From Elusimicrobiales bacterium (lineage in GTDB: Bacteria > Elusimicrobiota > Elusimicrobia > Elusimicrobiales > UBA9959): 64,000 nucleotides of DNA. Each line of letters begins with the position of its first letter. Position 1 is the stretch's first letter. Below are positions 23,025-31,113 of the stretch, piece after piece. Location of the stretch: the NCBI GenBank assembly GCA_031082205.1, contig JAVHLJ010000001.1, forward strand, positions 1-64,000. The letters run 5' to 3'. The translations under genes were made by a program, and so were the position numbers. The notes beneath the pieces are model-generated. The model had not been told where the DNA came from. It made no database searches and saw nothing but the letters and a program-made list of their open reading frames with translations.

Positions 23025-24022
23025 TCTTTCATGGTCTCCTTGAGTTCGGCCGGCGTTACGACGGCGGTGCCGAGCTTGCCCACCACCACGCCGGCGGCGA
23101 AATTGGCGATGAGGGCGGCCTCATGAAGGTCGGCCCCGGCGGCGACGGCGAGGGCCAGGACGGAGATCACCGTGTCGCCGGCCCCGGTGACGTCGTAGAC
23201 CTCGCGCGCGCGGGTAGGTATATGCGAGGAGGAGACGGAGGAACCCCGCTTCTCGAACAGGGTCATGCCGTTCTCTCCCTGCGTGATAAGAAGGGCCCGG
23301 GAGCCGAGAGCCCGGATTATGTCCCGGCCGAGCTTCTCTACCGCCTCGGGCCCGTCTTTCACGGGCAGGCCCATGCCGGAGAAGGCTTCCAGCGTATTGG
23401 GGGTGAGGCAGGTGACGCCCTTGTACTGCCGGAAATGCTCCACCTTCGGATCGACAAAGACCGGTACGCCGGCCTTGCGGCATATCGCCGTGAACCGCTT
23501 TATGGTCGCGGGCACTAGTATGCCCTTGCCGTAGTCGGAAAGGATGACCGCTTTGGCCCCCGCGGCCAGTTCGTCCCTTAGGGCCTGTTCCAGCCTCAGG
23601 GCGGCGGAGCGCGGGATATGGCCTTCGGGGTCCTTGTCGTAGCGCACGACCTGCTGATGCTCGGCTATGACGCGGGTCTTCTCTATGGTGCGGAAAGAGG
23701 GATCGGAGACGAGGAAAGACGAGGCCACGCCCTGGGCCGAGAGTATGACCCTCAGTTCTCCGGCGGCGGCGTCCTCTCCCACGAGGGCCGCGAGGGCGGG
23801 GCGGGCGCCGAGCGCCGCGAGATTGCAGGCCACGTTGCCCGAGCCGCCGCAGACCCGTTTCTCCTCTTTCACCCGCACGACCGGTACCGGGGCTTCGGGA
23901 GAGATGCGCTTGACCGAACCCTTGATGTATCGGTCCAGCATTATGTCGCCGATGACGGCGACTCGGGCGTCCTTGAAACGGTCGATTATGGAATTAAGAC
24001 GGGACAGGTTCTGGCGGGGCAT
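23006..24022 (-). CDS. D-glycero-beta-D-manno-heptose-7-phosphate kinase (kinase domain only)
   Basis: VIGDIMLDRYIKGSVKRISPEAPVPVVRV; VYDVTGAGDTVISVLALAVAAGADLHEAALIANFAAGVVVGKLGTAVVTPAEL; no nucleotidyltransferase domain. Confidence 0.9.
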   Translation of the reverse strand: MPRQNLSRLNSIIDRFKDARVAVIGDIMLDRYIKGSVKRISPEAPVPVVRVKEEKRVCGGSGNVACNLAALGARPALAALVGEDAAAGELRVILSAQGVASSFLVSDPSFRTIEKTRVIAEHQQVVRYDKDPEGHIPRSAALRLEQALRDELAAGAKAVILSDYGKGILVPATIKRFTAICRKAGVPVFVDPKVEHFRQYKGVTCLTPNTLEAFSGMGLPVKDGPEAVEKLGRDIIRALGSRALLITQGENGMTLFEKRGSSVSSSHIPTRAREVYDVTGAGDTVISVLALAVAAGADLHEAALIANFAAGVVVGKLGTAVVTPAELKETMKEWLKTA

Positions 24023-24027
24023 GACAT

Positions 24028-24033
24028 ATTATA
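24028..24033 (-). promoter_or_regulatory. TATAAT -10 box 5 nt upstream of heptose kinase ATG (leaderless candidate)
   Basis: Minus strand reads TTTTTATATAATATGTC|ATG. Confidence 0.45.
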
Positions 24034-24073
24034 TAAAAAGATGAGGGCGGGACCGAAAGGCGCCGGGCGGGGG

Positions 24074-24913
24074 TTAGGGCGCGGGAGGGGGGGATACGGC
24101 GCGGCCTTTGAGTTCGGCCGTGACGGCGCCGATGAAAACCTCGGCCTTGAGCAGCACCGGGACTCTCAGTTCGTCGTCGGTTATCCATACCAGCAGCCGC
24201 TTGCCTTTCTTCGCCGCGAAGATGCCCTCCTCCCCTACCCGCGGCTCGACCACCAGGCATTTCTTTTTCCCGAGCACGGTCTTTATCTTCTCCCGCTTCA
24301 GGACCGCTATGTCCAGCTTCCAGTTCTTGCGGGTATTGACGTCCATAGAATAGACCGCGCCCGGTTCCAGCGGCATCAGGCGCGCGGCGTAGAGGGCCGA
24401 GAGTATGTCGTTCACCCTTCCGGGCAGGGTCCCTTCAACGGCGTAGGGCTCGCCGTCCTTCTTTACCCGCTGGCCGCGGAACGTCATCGTGGAATAATCG
24501 AAATAGACCCATTCTTTCAGCCGCCAGGAACCCTCGCGTATGTCCTTGGAGTAGCCCAGGGAACGGTGGTCGGACACGGCCATCCAGGCGTCGTTGCGGT
24601 CGCGGACCTTGAAGAAGGTGTCTATCCAGGAGGCCGAGACGGCCTCCGAGACGAGATGCCAGGCTTCTTCCCCGGCCGCCATGACCGCGGCCCTGGCCGT
24701 GAGATGGGACTCGCCGACGGCCATCACGCCCCACTTGAGCTCGAAATCGAGCCTCTCCCCGGCCCAGGGAGGCAGGGGAACTGAAGTGGAGACAGCTATC
24801 TCCGGAGAGCCCGCCAGGGGGTGCGGGAGCATCGCGGGTTCCGCCGCGCAGGGGGAAGCGGCTATCAAAAAGCAGGCGGCGCCGGCGAAGAAGGCCGGCC
24901 GCTTTATTTTCAT
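24074..24913 (-). CDS. DUF3108-type secreted protein
   Basis: Signal peptide; PPWAGERLDFELKWGVMAVGESHLTA...EAVSASWIDTFFKVRDRNDAWM...KKCLVVEPRV...ITDDELRVPVLLKAEVFIGAVTAEL. Confidence 0.8.
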   Translation of the reverse strand: MKIKRPAFFAGAACFLIAASPCAAEPAMLPHPLAGSPEIAVSTSVPLPPWAGERLDFELKWGVMAVGESHLTARAAVMAAGEEAWHLVSEAVSASWIDTFFKVRDRNDAWMAVSDHRSLGYSKDIREGSWRLKEWVYFDYSTMTFRGQRVKKDGEPYAVEGTLPGRVNDILSALYAARLMPLEPGAVYSMDVNTRKNWKLDIAVLKREKIKTVLGKKKCLVVEPRVGEEGIFAAKKGKRLLVWITDDELRVPVLLKAEVFIGAVTAELKGRAVSPPPAP

Positions 24914-25512
24914 GCGGACTTACCCGTAGCGGCGGCCTTGATCATGCGGGCGGCGGCGAGAAGGTTCGCGGCGGCCGAAGCGCCCCCTGGGAGCCGCCCT
25001 TTCTTGCGAAGCTGAGACTTCCCCTGGCCGGTCAGGACCAGCACCGGCTTCAGGCGCCCGGCACGGCCCAGCCGCAGGTCCAGGAACTTGTCTCCTATCA
25101 TCCACGAACCGCCGCGCGGGGTGGGGAAATCCCTGAAAGCTTCTTTCAGCAGGCCGGTGCCCGGCTTGCGGCAGCCGCAGCCGTCGTCCGGGCCGTGCGG
25201 GCAGAAGTAGACCCCGTCCAGGATGGCGCCCTCTTTCCGTAGGAGGCGGGCCAGTTTCCTGTTGATCTCCTCCGCCGTGCGCAGGGTCATGTACCCTCTC
25301 GCCACCGCGGACTGATTTGTCAGCACTATCAGGCGGAAGCCGGCGGCCGAGAGAATGCGCAAGGCCCTTGTGACGAAAGGATAGATCCGCATCTTCGCGG
25401 GGTCGGTCAGGTAGTAGCCGGAGCGGTTATGGACCAGCACCCCGTCCCTGTCGAGGAAGACGGCGGGCCTACGCCCGCCGGCGGACGGCTTCCGTACCGG
25501 CCAGGCCCTCAT
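24910..25512 (-). CDS. gmhB: D-glycero-D-manno-heptose 1,7-bisphosphate phosphatase (HAD family)
   Basis: AVFLDRDGVLVHNRSGYYLTDPAKMRIYPFVTRALRIL; VLTNQSAVARGYMT; CPHGPDDGCGCRKPGTGLL; MIGDKFLDLRLGRAG. Confidence 0.9.
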   Translation of the reverse strand: MRAWPVRKPSAGGRRPAVFLDRDGVLVHNRSGYYLTDPAKMRIYPFVTRALRILSAAGFRLIVLTNQSAVARGYMTLRTAEEINRKLARLLRKEGAILDGVYFCPHGPDDGCGCRKPGTGLLKEAFRDFPTPRGGSWMIGDKFLDLRLGRAGRLKPVLVLTGQGKSQLRKKGRLPGGASAAANLLAAARMIKAAATGKSA

Positions 25513-26606
25513 GCCTCGCTCCTGGGGGGGATGAGCTGGTCCATCATCAGGCGGTAGCCGTCGCAGAGGAAGGTTATGCGCACGGAGAGTATGTAGAGCG
25601 GGCCGGCGAGTATCGTTTCCCACTCCGCCGGGAAACGGGAAAAATCCTTGTAAGTGGTTATGACCGGGCGTCCGCCTGAGGCCGCGGCCAGGGCCTTCAT
25701 CTCCCCGGGGGTGAATCGGTGATGGTCGGGATAGCGCCAGACGCCTTCAAGCCGCGCGCCGAGTTCGCGCAGTCCGCGCTCGAAGGAGTCGGGGTCGCCT
25801 ATCGCGGATATGACGGAGACGGCCTTGTCCCTGACGGTGGCGAGCGGGACGGGCAGACGGCGCCTGGCGTCTATGAAGTGCTCGGGCACGTGCATGCTCT
25901 CGGCCACCGTCGCGCGGGGATTCACTTTCTTTATCTCGGCGTGGAGTTCCTCCAGCCCCGCCGCGGTGGCGCGCTCGCAATGCGAGATTATGACCATGCC
26001 GGCCCGCGCGAGCCCAGCTTTGCTTTCCCTCAGGTTGCCCAGAGGCAGCGGCGCGTCCTTATGGAACGGCGCGGCCGCGTTGACTATGACTATGTCCCTG
26101 TCGCGCCTGAGCGCGAAATGCTGGAAGCCGTCGTCCATGAGGAGGATATCGCAGCCGAGCTTTTCGACGGCGGCGCGGCCAGCCGCGGTCCTGTCGGCCG
26201 AAACCGCGACCGGCACGGAGACGTCTTTCAGGGCGTTATGTATGATGACAGCCTCGTCGCCGCATTCGGCCGCGTCGTACTCGCCGGGGCCGTCCAGCAG
26301 GACCAGCTCGCGCGGCGGGGCCTTGCGGCCGTAACCGCGCAGGAGTATGGCGGGGCGGAAACCCATTTTTTTGATCTCCCTGGCCGCCGCTATGACCGTG
26401 GACGTCTTGCCCGTGCCGCCGGCCGAGATGTTGCCGAAGCATACCACCGGCACGGGAAGCCGGGCGGAGGGCAGAACCCCGGCCGCGTAAAGGCGCCGTC
26501 TGCCCTCCATGGCGCCGGCGTAGACGAGCGAAAGGAGCCAAAGGAGGAACTTCCCCGGCGCCGCCGAACGGATGGAGTCGCGCAGCTTCTCGGGGGAGAG
26601 GTTCAT
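25509..26606 (-). CDS. lpxK: Tetraacyldisaccharide 4'-kinase
   Basis: PVVCFGNISAGGTGKTSTVIAAAREIKKMGFRPAILLRGYGRK; CDILLMDDGFQHFALRRDRDIVIVNA. Confidence 0.94.
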   Translation of the reverse strand: MNLSPEKLRDSIRSAAPGKFLLWLLSLVYAGAMEGRRRLYAAGVLPSARLPVPVVCFGNISAGGTGKTSTVIAAAREIKKMGFRPAILLRGYGRKAPPRELVLLDGPGEYDAAECGDEAVIIHNALKDVSVPVAVSADRTAAGRAAVEKLGCDILLMDDGFQHFALRRDRDIVIVNAAAPFHKDAPLPLGNLRESKAGLARAGMVIISHCERATAAGLEELHAEIKKVNPRATVAESMHVPEHFIDARRRLPVPLATVRDKAVSVISAIGDPDSFERGLRELGARLEGVWRYPDHHRFTPGEMKALAAASGGRPVITTYKDFSRFPAEWETILAGPLYILSVRITFLCDGYRLMMDQLIPPRSEA

Positions 26607-27562
26607 TTCTCCGGCCCCTTGATGGAGGCCATATGGGCGGAAAGCTTTTCCCACACCTTATCGAAAGGCAGCTCGGCCAGGTCCCCCTGCGCCCAGGCGT
26701 GGCGGGTGCCCGGGGGGCTCCAGCTCCTGGGATCGTCATGAGGGGAATAGATTATGAACGTGGAAGTTCCCTGGCTGACGGCGAGGTGCATGGGCGCCGA
26801 ACTTGTGCCGGCGTGAAGCGCCGCGCTTTTAAGCAGGGCCCCCAGGTCGAGCAGGTCGAAATCCGGGCAGAGCAGGTGGGGTTTTTTCGCCAGCGCCATG
26901 ACGGAACGGACATATTCCAGCTCCCCGGGACCCCAGAGGAAGACGACCCTGGCGCCGAACTTTTCCGCCAGCCCGTCGGCGAGGGCGGCGAAATGTTCCG
27001 CCGGCCAGCGGCGGTGGGCCCTGGGGCTGGTGACGTCCATGGTGACCAGCGGCGCCGCCGCGCCTATGCCGTTCTCCGCCAGGAAGGCCGCGGCCCTGGA
27101 TTCGTTGGCCGGCCCGGGGTAAAGTTCAAGTTCCGGCCCGTCGTGGGGTATCCCCAGCGGTTCCAGCAGCTGCAGTCTGGTGAAGGCGGTGTACATCACC
27201 TCCGGCTTCACGCGGGGCGTGATATTGTGGTAGAGCCTGGCCGCGTTGCCGGCGAAAGCCACGCGTTTCGACGCGCCGGAGAAGAGCGCGAAAAGCCCGG
27301 AGGAGCTGGAGTGCATGAAGTCGAAGGAGATGTCTATGCCGGCGGCCCGGATGGCGCGCAGCGGCCTGTCCTCCCGGTAGAAGACCCCGGAGAGGCGCGG
27401 ATTGCTCTCGAGTATCTTCCGGGATGGCCGGCGGCTGAGGAAATAGAGGCGGCAGCCGGGGATGGCCTTCTTGAGGGCGCGCAGGAGCGGAGTGGTAAGG
27501 AGGACGTCCCCTATGCCTTTATAGACTATTACCAGTACGCCTGGAGATTCTTTCTGCTGCAT
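26603..27562 (-). CDS. Glycosyltransferase family 9 (heptosyltransferase-like)
   Basis: GVLVIVYKGIGDVLLTTPLLRALKKAIPGCRLYFL; LGALLKSAALHAGTSSAPMHLAVSQGTSTFIIYSPHDDPRSW. Confidence 0.88.
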   Translation of the reverse strand: MQQKESPGVLVIVYKGIGDVLLTTPLLRALKKAIPGCRLYFLSRRPSRKILESNPRLSGVFYREDRPLRAIRAAGIDISFDFMHSSSSGLFALFSGASKRVAFAGNAARLYHNITPRVKPEVMYTAFTRLQLLEPLGIPHDGPELELYPGPANESRAAAFLAENGIGAAAPLVTMDVTSPRAHRRWPAEHFAALADGLAEKFGARVVFLWGPGELEYVRSVMALAKKPHLLCPDFDLLDLGALLKSAALHAGTSSAPMHLAVSQGTSTFIIYSPHDDPRSWSPPGTRHAWAQGDLAELPFDKVWEKLSAHMASIKGPEK

Positions 27563-27619
27563 CCGACCTTCCCGGCCCGGGCGCCGTCCTGTTCCGGCCC
27601 GGCGGGGCCTGCGCGGCAA

Positions 27620-27904
27620 TTACCCCGGCCGGCCGGCGGCACCGGTCCTGTAGCGGGGATCGTTGTACATCTTGAACTGGCGGTAGATCTTGAGCTTCAC
27701 CCTGCCCGCGGCCACGTCGGAGACGAGCTGGGTGAGTTCGTCCTCGAGGTCCTTCAGTTGGACGGCCATCACGTCGAGCTTGGCGGAGCAGGCCGCCTTA
27801 TGCTCCTCGGAGGCGTCCGGCCGTTCCAGCTGCTCGCGCATGTGGAAGATCTTCAGCCGGATTATGCTGATCTTGTCGGCGAGGCTGCCTACCGTTTCAG
27901 CCAT
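27620..27904 (-). CDS. C-terminal half of a DUF4254-like protein
   Basis: [31 protein letters not shown]...[13 protein letters not shown]; overlaps upstream ORF through ATGGCTGA. Confidence 0.7.
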   Translation of the reverse strand: MAETVGSLADKISIIRLKIFHMREQLERPDASEEHKAACSAKLDVMAVQLKDLEDELTQLVSDVAAGRVKLKIYRQFKMYNDPRYRTGAAGRPG

Positions 27905-28100
27905 TGTTGACGGCCTCCAGGACCTTCTCGTCTATCCTTTCGATGAGGTCGTTGCGCTTCTGGTTGAGCCTGTCTATGTTCTTTTTGGCGGCGGCTATGG
28001 CGGGGACGTCGCCCACGCGGGCCTTGTCCTCTTCGTGCCACAACTCGGTGTTGGTCATGGCCAGTTCGCTGACGAGCTTGCCTATTCCTGGATCTTTCAT
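27897..28100 (-). CDS. N-terminal half of a DUF4254-like protein
   Basis: [58 protein letters not shown]; start trimmed to MKDPGIG. Confidence 0.7.
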   Translation of the reverse strand: MKDPGIGKLVSELAMTNTELWHEEDKARVGDVPAIAAAKKNIDRLNQKRNDLIERIDEKVLEAVNNG

Positions 28101-28140
28101 TTTCGGTGTCCTCCGGAGATGATTATACAAAAGAGGGGCT

Positions 28141-28950
28141 TCAGAGCCGCGAAGCGCCCCGGCTCAGCTGCAGCGCGAAGTCCAGCATGGTGTCCGAGCC
28201 CTTTATGAAAAGCCGGTCTATCGGCCCCGCGTCCCTGTCCCAGGGCCAGGCCGTCTTCCCCTGGGTGAAGCTGAAATCGAACTCGTAATACTTCAGCGCC
28301 AGCGCGCGCACTTCGGGCACATAGGCCCCGGCGCCGTAGGGATAGGCGAAAGCGCACAGTTCGCGGCCGAGCGCCTCCTCCAGGCGCTTCTTGGATTCGC
28401 GCATCTGCCAGTCGGCGTCCTCGAGCGGCAGCTTCGGGAGTTTCGGGTGCGACATCGTATGCGAGCCGTACTCTACCACGCCGCTCTCCTGCATTTCTTT
28501 GAGCATGGCCAGGTCGGCCATATTGACCCAGGGCTCGGAAGCCGGGTCGTGCCAAAGATTGGCTTTGCCGATGGTGTCGAAGACGACGAAAATATTGCCC
28601 TTGGTGCCCGTCTCGGACATTATCTTCCAGGCGTGGACGTAATTGTTCTCGTAGCCGTCGTCGAAGGTCACGACCGCGGCCTTCTCCGGCATCGGGGCCT
28701 CGCCGCGCCTTATGGCGAGCAGCTCGGAGAAAAGGAGCGTGGCGTAGCCCTTCTCCCTGAGATAGAGCATCTGGCGGCGGAAGTTCTCCGGGCTGACCCA
28801 GAGGTCTTTGAGCTTCGAGCCGGCCGGGGGAACGCCGACCTTGTGATAGCAGAGTACCGGCAGGCCCGGCTTCGAAGGCCGCCACCAGGCCCAGCGGGCG
28901 CTGAAAGCGGCGGCCGCGGCCAGGGCCCCTCCCGCGATAAGATAAGTCAT
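28141..28950 (-). CDS. Polysaccharide deacetylase family (CE4) membrane-anchored protein
   Basis: [43 protein letters not shown]. Confidence 0.9.
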   Translation of the reverse strand: MTYLIAGGALAAAAAFSARWAWWRPSKPGLPVLCYHKVGVPPAGSKLKDLWVSPENFRRQMLYLREKGYATLLFSELLAIRRGEAPMPEKAAVVTFDDGYENNYVHAWKIMSETGTKGNIFVVFDTIGKANLWHDPASEPWVNMADLAMLKEMQESGVVEYGSHTMSHPKLPKLPLEDADWQMRESKKRLEEALGRELCAFAYPYGAGAYVPEVRALALKYYEFDFSFTQGKTAWPWDRDAGPIDRLFIKGSDTMLDFALQLSRGASRL

Positions 28951-30464
28951 CGTTGTCCTCCGACGCGGGCGGACCGCCCCAGCAGCCTGACGGCGGCCGC
29001 GTGGACCTTGTCCGCGGTTATGAGTTTCATGCAGAGAAAATGTCCCCTGGGGCAGCTGCGCGAGCCGTGCAGGGCGCAGGGCCGGCATTCCAGGAATTCT
29101 TCCAGGACCTCGCTGCTCCCGCCGTAGGGGAAGAAGCCGAGTTCCCGCGTGGTGGGGCCGAAGACCGCGACGACGGGCACGCCGTAGGCGGCGGCGATGT
29201 GCATCGGCCCGGAATCGTTGGTGATGAACAGGCTCATGCGCTTTATGACCGCCATCAGCTCGCCCAGGTCGGTGCGGCCGGCCAGGTTGAAGCAGGCCCC
29301 GGCGCCGGCGAGCTTTTCCACTTCGGCCGCCACCTCCCGTTCCTTGGGTCCGCCGACCAGCACGGCCCGCAGTCCCAGTTCCCCGTGAAGCCGCTTTATG
29401 ACTTCCGCGTAGCGGGCGGCGGGCCAGCACTTGGTGGGCCAGGCCGAGCCTGGATTCACGCCGAAAAGCCCGGAAGCAGGCAGGCCGAATTTTTTGAAAG
29501 GGTCGGGAGGCGAGGCCAGTCCCGGCCAGGCCGGCTGAGGGCTGCCCTTGAGCGGCAGCAGCAGGGTCAGGTTGCGTTCCAGGTCGTGCAGGAGCCAGGA
29601 GAAAGGGACCCGGTCGGTGAGAAGAAAGGCCCCGGCGCTCGACGAGAAACCGACCCGGCGCGGCACGCCGGCCAGGCGCGCGAGCAGGGCGCTGCGCAGC
29701 GAACGGTGGGGGATTACGGCGAGGTCGAAGGACCCCTTTTGCAGTTCGCGCTTGAGGCGGAAGAATTCGGCGAAGAAGGAGGAGGAGCGCTTTCTGTCCT
29801 CGATGACGGCAGCGGAGGGATCGGCCTGGGCGAAGACCCCCGCGGTCTCAGGTCGGGCCAGGACGGAGATGGACGAGGAGGGAAAAAGTTCCCTGAGCTG
29901 CCTGAGCAGCGGCAGCGTGAGCACGCAGTCGCCCAGGAAGGCCCCCTGCATCAGCAGTATCCGGCGCGGTTCCGCTCCCTCCGCGGGGCGCGCCGCGGCC
30001 GCCGGGCCCCAGTCTCCCAGGGCCGGAGCGTGGGAACCGGTTTTCACGCCCAGGGGTTCCAGCGCCGCCATGTACCGGTCCAGCGTATGGCGCTGCAGCG
30101 CGGGGCTGGGGAAGCGGAAAGCGACGAAAAGGCGGCGGGCCAGCGAATCCTTGCGGTAGCGCAGCTTGCGCGGGGCCCGGCAGAGCGCGCAGAGCAGGCG
30201 GGTGCGGAGCGTGGCGTGCAGGTCCACGATGACGTCGAAGCCGAGCGAGTTTATCTCCGCGGCGGAGGCGGAAAGCGATTTGAAGATAAGGACGCCCGAA
30301 AACGCGGGATTGGCGGCCGCGGCCTGGGCGAACTGCGGCTTTACCAGCATCCTGATGTCGGCGGAAGGGAACCGCTCCCTTAGGGCGCGCGCCGCGGGGG
30401 CCGTGAGGATGATGTCCCCCAGGGAGGAGAGGCGGATGAGGAGTATTCTGGGCTGTTTCGTCAT
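28947..30464 (-). CDS. Two-domain glycosyltransferase family 9 protein (partial GT9 + complete GT9)
   Basis: RILLIRLSSLGDIILTAPAARALRERFPSADIRMLVKPQ at the N-terminus and RILLMQGAFLGDCVLTLPLLRQLRELFPSSSISVLARPE mid-protein; FGVNPGSAWPTKCWPAARYAEVIKRL; FITNDSGPMHIAAAYGVPVVAVFGPTTRELGFFPYG. Confidence 0.88.
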   Translation of the reverse strand: MTKQPRILLIRLSSLGDIILTAPAARALRERFPSADIRMLVKPQFAQAAAANPAFSGVLIFKSLSASAAEINSLGFDVIVDLHATLRTRLLCALCRAPRKLRYRKDSLARRLFVAFRFPSPALQRHTLDRYMAALEPLGVKTGSHAPALGDWGPAAAARPAEGAEPRRILLMQGAFLGDCVLTLPLLRQLRELFPSSSISVLARPETAGVFAQADPSAAVIEDRKRSSSFFAEFFRLKRELQKGSFDLAVIPHRSLRSALLARLAGVPRRVGFSSSAGAFLLTDRVPFSWLLHDLERNLTLLLPLKGSPQPAWPGLASPPDPFKKFGLPASGLFGVNPGSAWPTKCWPAARYAEVIKRLHGELGLRAVLVGGPKEREVAAEVEKLAGAGACFNLAGRTDLGELMAVIKRMSLFITNDSGPMHIAAAYGVPVVAVFGPTTRELGFFPYGGSSEVLEEFLECRPCALHGSRSCPRGHFLCMKLITADKVHAAAVRLLGRSARVGGQR

Positions 30465-30545
30465 AACCGCGCCGGCGGGGGTGGCCGAACGGAAATTATA
30501 TCATTTGAGCAGTTAAAATATTATAGAATACGGGACAAAGGGGAT

Positions 30546-31088
30546 ATGCCGAAGTACGCCATTAAAAGACTGTTGCCCGGCCTGATGGCCTCGGGCGCCC
30601 TTTTCCTTTTTTTTCACTCCGCGTATTCCCTGATGCGCAGCGACTCCTACCGCATGATGATGACGGAGATAGTAGGACTGGCCAACCCCACGGCCAAGAC
30701 CGGGGCGGGATATTCCCTGCTGGGCACTTTTTCCTCCATGGGCGCCTCCATATCCTCGGGCTCCCGCTACACAGTGGCCTGGGGCGTGGTCAACGCCTCC
30801 AGGCCCCCGCAGCTTGACATGGGGACCGCCCACGCCTATCCCAATCCCTGCAAGAAGAAACTGGGCTGCAACGGCGTGAATTTCACCCGCCTGACGCTTA
30901 CCGGCAGGATACGCATATACACGCTGTCCGGGGAACTGGTCCGTACCGTGGTCAAGACGGGCAACCTCGACAGCATGGGCTGGGACCTGAAGAACGAGTC
31001 CGGGCGCACGGTCGCCAGCGGACTCTACATCTATCATCTCGAAGGCGAGGGCAGCGTCAAGATAGGCAAACTTGTCATAGTGCGCTGA
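30546..31088 (+). CDS. Secreted protein with C-terminal FlgD-like / T9SS type A-like sorting domain
   Basis: N-terminal hydrophobic segment; C-terminus RIYTLSGELVRTVVKTGNLDSMGWDLKNESGRTVASGLYIYHLEGEGSVKIGKLVIVR. Confidence 0.7.
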   Translation: MPKYAIKRLLPGLMASGALFLFFHSAYSLMRSDSYRMMMTEIVGLANPTAKTGAGYSLLGTFSSMGASISSGSRYTVAWGVVNASRPPQLDMGTAHAYPNPCKKKLGCNGVNFTRLTLTGRIRIYTLSGELVRTVVKTGNLDSMGWDLKNESGRTVASGLYIYHLEGEGSVKIGKLVIVR

Positions 31089-31113
31089 TACAAAGGAACA
31101 GGGGTCTACACTT

